The position numbers and the translations under genes are program-made. Below the pieces are notes generated by a model that was not told where the DNA came from, did no database searches, and saw nothing but the letters and a program-made list of their open reading frames with translations. A stretch of DNA of 7,185 nucleotides, from assembly GCA_039916225.1 (NCBI GenBank), contig JBDSLU010000523.1, forward strand, positions 1-7,185, in the 5' to 3' direction. Positions within the stretch are counted from its first letter, which is position 1. Every line of letters starts with the position of its first letter. The DNA comes from JBDSLU01 sp039916225. Lineage in GTDB: Bacteria > Acidobacteriota > Vicinamibacteria > Vicinamibacterales > Vicinamibacteraceae. Below, one piece after another: positions 6,007 to 7,185 of this stretch.

Positions 6007-7056
6007 ATGGCTGAGAAGGCGTCCCGCGCCCGTCCCCGCGCCCCGGCCGATTCGCGGCCGACGCTGCGGTCGCTCGCCGTCCAACTCGGGCTGTCACCGG
6101 CGTCGGTGTCGCTGGTGCTCAACCATGCGCCCGCCGCGAAGGCCATTCCCAAGTCGACCCAGGATCGGATCCGACACGCCGCGGCGGCGGTCGGCTATCG
6201 GCCGAACTCGTTGGCCAAGTCGCTGCGCCATCGCCGCACGCTGACCGTCGGCGTGATGGTGCCGGAGATCAGCGAGGGCTACTCGGCCCTGGTGATGAGC
6301 GGCATCGAGGACGCGCTGATGCACGCCGGCTATCTCTACTTCGTCGCCGGCCACCGGCACCGCGCCGATCTGATCGAGGAGTATCCGCGGCTGATGCTCG
6401 ACCGCGCGGTCGACGGCCTGATCGTCGTCGACACGTCGCTGCGAGCGCCGCTGCCCGTGCCGGTCGTCGCCGTGTCGGGCCACGACGATCTGCCCGGCCT
6501 CACCAACATCGTGCTCGATCATGCGCACGCGGCCTCGTACGCGCTGGCCCACCTGAAAGGCCTCGGCCACCGGCGCATCGCCTACATCAAGGGTCAGCGC
6601 TTCAGCTCGGACACCGCGGTGAGGTGGACGACGATCCGCGAGGCGGCGCGGGCGCACCGCCTGCCCGTCGACAACGCGCTGGTCGGCCAGCTCGCTGGCG
6701 AGAGCCCGTTGCCGGATCTCGGTTACGCCGTGACGCAGCGGCTGCTCGCGGTCCGACCGCGCTTCACGGCGCTGTTCGCGTTCAACGACATTTCCGCGCT
6801 GGGGGCGATCCGCGCGATCCGCGAAGCCGGGCTGCGCGTGCCCGAGGACGTGTCGGTGGTGGGCTTCGACGACATCGCCAGCGCCGCCTACCAGAACCCC
6901 GGGCTGACGACGGTACGGCAGCCGCTCTACGAGATGGGGCAGCGCGCCGCGGACACGCTGGTGGCGCGCCTGGAGCGGCCCGACCAGCCGGTGCCGCAGA
7001 CGATCAGCCTCGAGCCCTCTCTGATCGTGCGCGGCACCACGGCGCGCGCGCGTTGA
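6007..7056 (+). CDS. LacI/GalR-family transcriptional regulator
   Basis: A 349-residue cytoplasmic DNA-binding protein of standard family length. After a basic, disordered N-terminus, residues 18-39 form the helix-turn-helix (PTLRSLAVQLGLSPASVSLVLN). Helix residues follow (TQDRIRHAAAAVGYRPN), and the hinge helix NSLAKSLR (67-74) includes Leu73, the residue type that inserts at the central CG of operators. Residues about 79-345 are the periplasmic-binding-protein-like sensor domain, with LTVGVMVPEIS, ALAHLKGLGHRRIAYIKG, FAFNDISALGAIRAIREAGL and VPEDVSVVGFDDIASAAYQNPGLTTVRQPL (split at 278-307). An in-frame TGA at 5998-6000 makes this ATG the furthest upstream start; its ribosome site is weak (AGG ten bases away). 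It is divergent from the receptor-enzyme operon and probably represses it until a sugar ligand binds. The ligand cannot be read from the sequence. Confidence 0.95.
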   Translation: MAEKASRARPRAPADSRPTLRSLAVQLGLSPASVSLVLNHAPAAKAIPKSTQDRIRHAAAAVGYRPNSLAKSLRHRRTLTVGVMVPEISEGYSALVMSGIEDALMHAGYLYFVAGHRHRADLIEEYPRLMLDRAVDGLIVVDTSLRAPLPVPVVAVSGHDDLPGLTNIVLDHAHAASYALAHLKGLGHRRIAYIKGQRFSSDTAVRWTTIREAARAHRLPVDNALVGQLAGESPLPDLGYAVTQRLLAVRPRFTALFAFNDISALGAIRAIREAGLRVPEDVSVVGFDDIASAAYQNPGLTTVRQPLYEMGQRAADTLVARLERPDQPVPQTISLEPSLIVRGTTARAR

Positions 7057-7074
7057 CGCCCCCCGGGGGAGGTA

Positions 7075-7135
7075 ACGGAGGGGACGGAGGGAACGGAATC
7101 GCCACTGAGGAACGGAGGAGCGGAGGCCAACGGAG
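7075..7135. repeat. Degenerate short tandem repeat of ACGGAG units downstream of the regulator gene
   Basis: ACGGAG-like hexamers begin at 7075, 7084, 7093 (ACGGAA), 7104 (ACTGAG), 7112, 7120 (GCGGAG) and 7130, spaced 8 to 11 bp apart and joined by G/A-rich linkers. The top strand is therefore a purine-rich G-track and the bottom strand a series of CTCCGT. No reading frame of note covers it. It may be an intergenic repeat family, a protein-binding array or simple-sequence drift; its function is unknown. Confidence 0.6.
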
Positions 7136-7185
7136 ACTTTATTTTCGCGAGATCGGTGAGTCCAAGATTCTCTCCGCTAGCCTCC

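Noticed and set aside
7058..7069. CCCCCCGGGGG self-complementary run after the regulator gene as a terminator
   Set aside because: The palindrome has no loop and no following T-tract, so it cannot form a useful RNA hairpin. It is better read as GC-rich sequence next to the repeat tract.
1..7185. tRNA, rRNA, CRISPR arrays, insertion sequences
   Set aside because: I saw no cloverleaf-like gene, rRNA segment, regularly spaced direct-repeat array or transposase motif on either strand.

Overview
The window is GC-rich and gene-dense, with five protein-coding genes (one cut by the left edge) and little intergenic DNA. The best taxonomic guess is an Acidobacteriota-type bacterium, perhaps class Vicinamibacteria. 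The main reason is the Oar-like TonB-dependent receptor: it has an N-terminal carboxypeptidase-regulatory-like domain and no SusD partner beside it, an architecture heavily expanded in that phylum. This is family knowledge plus inference; there is no rRNA or other marker gene here.

Layout. (1) Positions 1-251, plus strand: the C-terminal end of an unrecognised protein with a strongly acidic low-complexity tail. Its stop overlaps the start of (2). (2) Positions 248-790, plus strand: a small membrane protein whose cytoplasmic end carries a two-CxxC, zinc-ribbon-like module normally found on sensory and response-regulator proteins. (3) A 28-bp convergent gap (791-818) holding a perfect 7-bp-stem hairpin. 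(4) Positions 819-2957, minus strand: a secreted two-domain enzyme, with an N-terminal glycoamylase-like (GH144/beta-1,2-glucanase-type) domain and a C-terminal alpha/beta-hydrolase esterase domain. (5) Positions 2990-5872, minus strand: an Oar-like TonB-dependent outer-membrane receptor, 32 bp upstream of (4) and in the same transcription unit. (6) Positions 5873-6006: a divergent control region with an AAACGTTT-centred LacI-family operator candidate. (7) Positions 6007-7056, plus strand: a LacI/GalR-family regulator. (8) Positions 7057-7185: intergenic DNA with a degenerate ACGGAG repeat tract.

How the genes may work together. The divergent regulator, outer-membrane receptor and secreted enzyme form a compact carbohydrate-acquisition locus. 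The receptor would import oligosaccharide, the enzyme would cleave the glucan and remove an ester substituent, and the LacI-type protein would repress the receptor-enzyme operon (and perhaps itself) until a sugar ligand appears. The glycoamylase-like domain points to a beta-1,2-glucan, such as bacterial osmoregulated or cyclic glucans. The fused esterase suggests an acyl-decorated form such as succinylated or acetylated glucan. The substrate assignment is inference.
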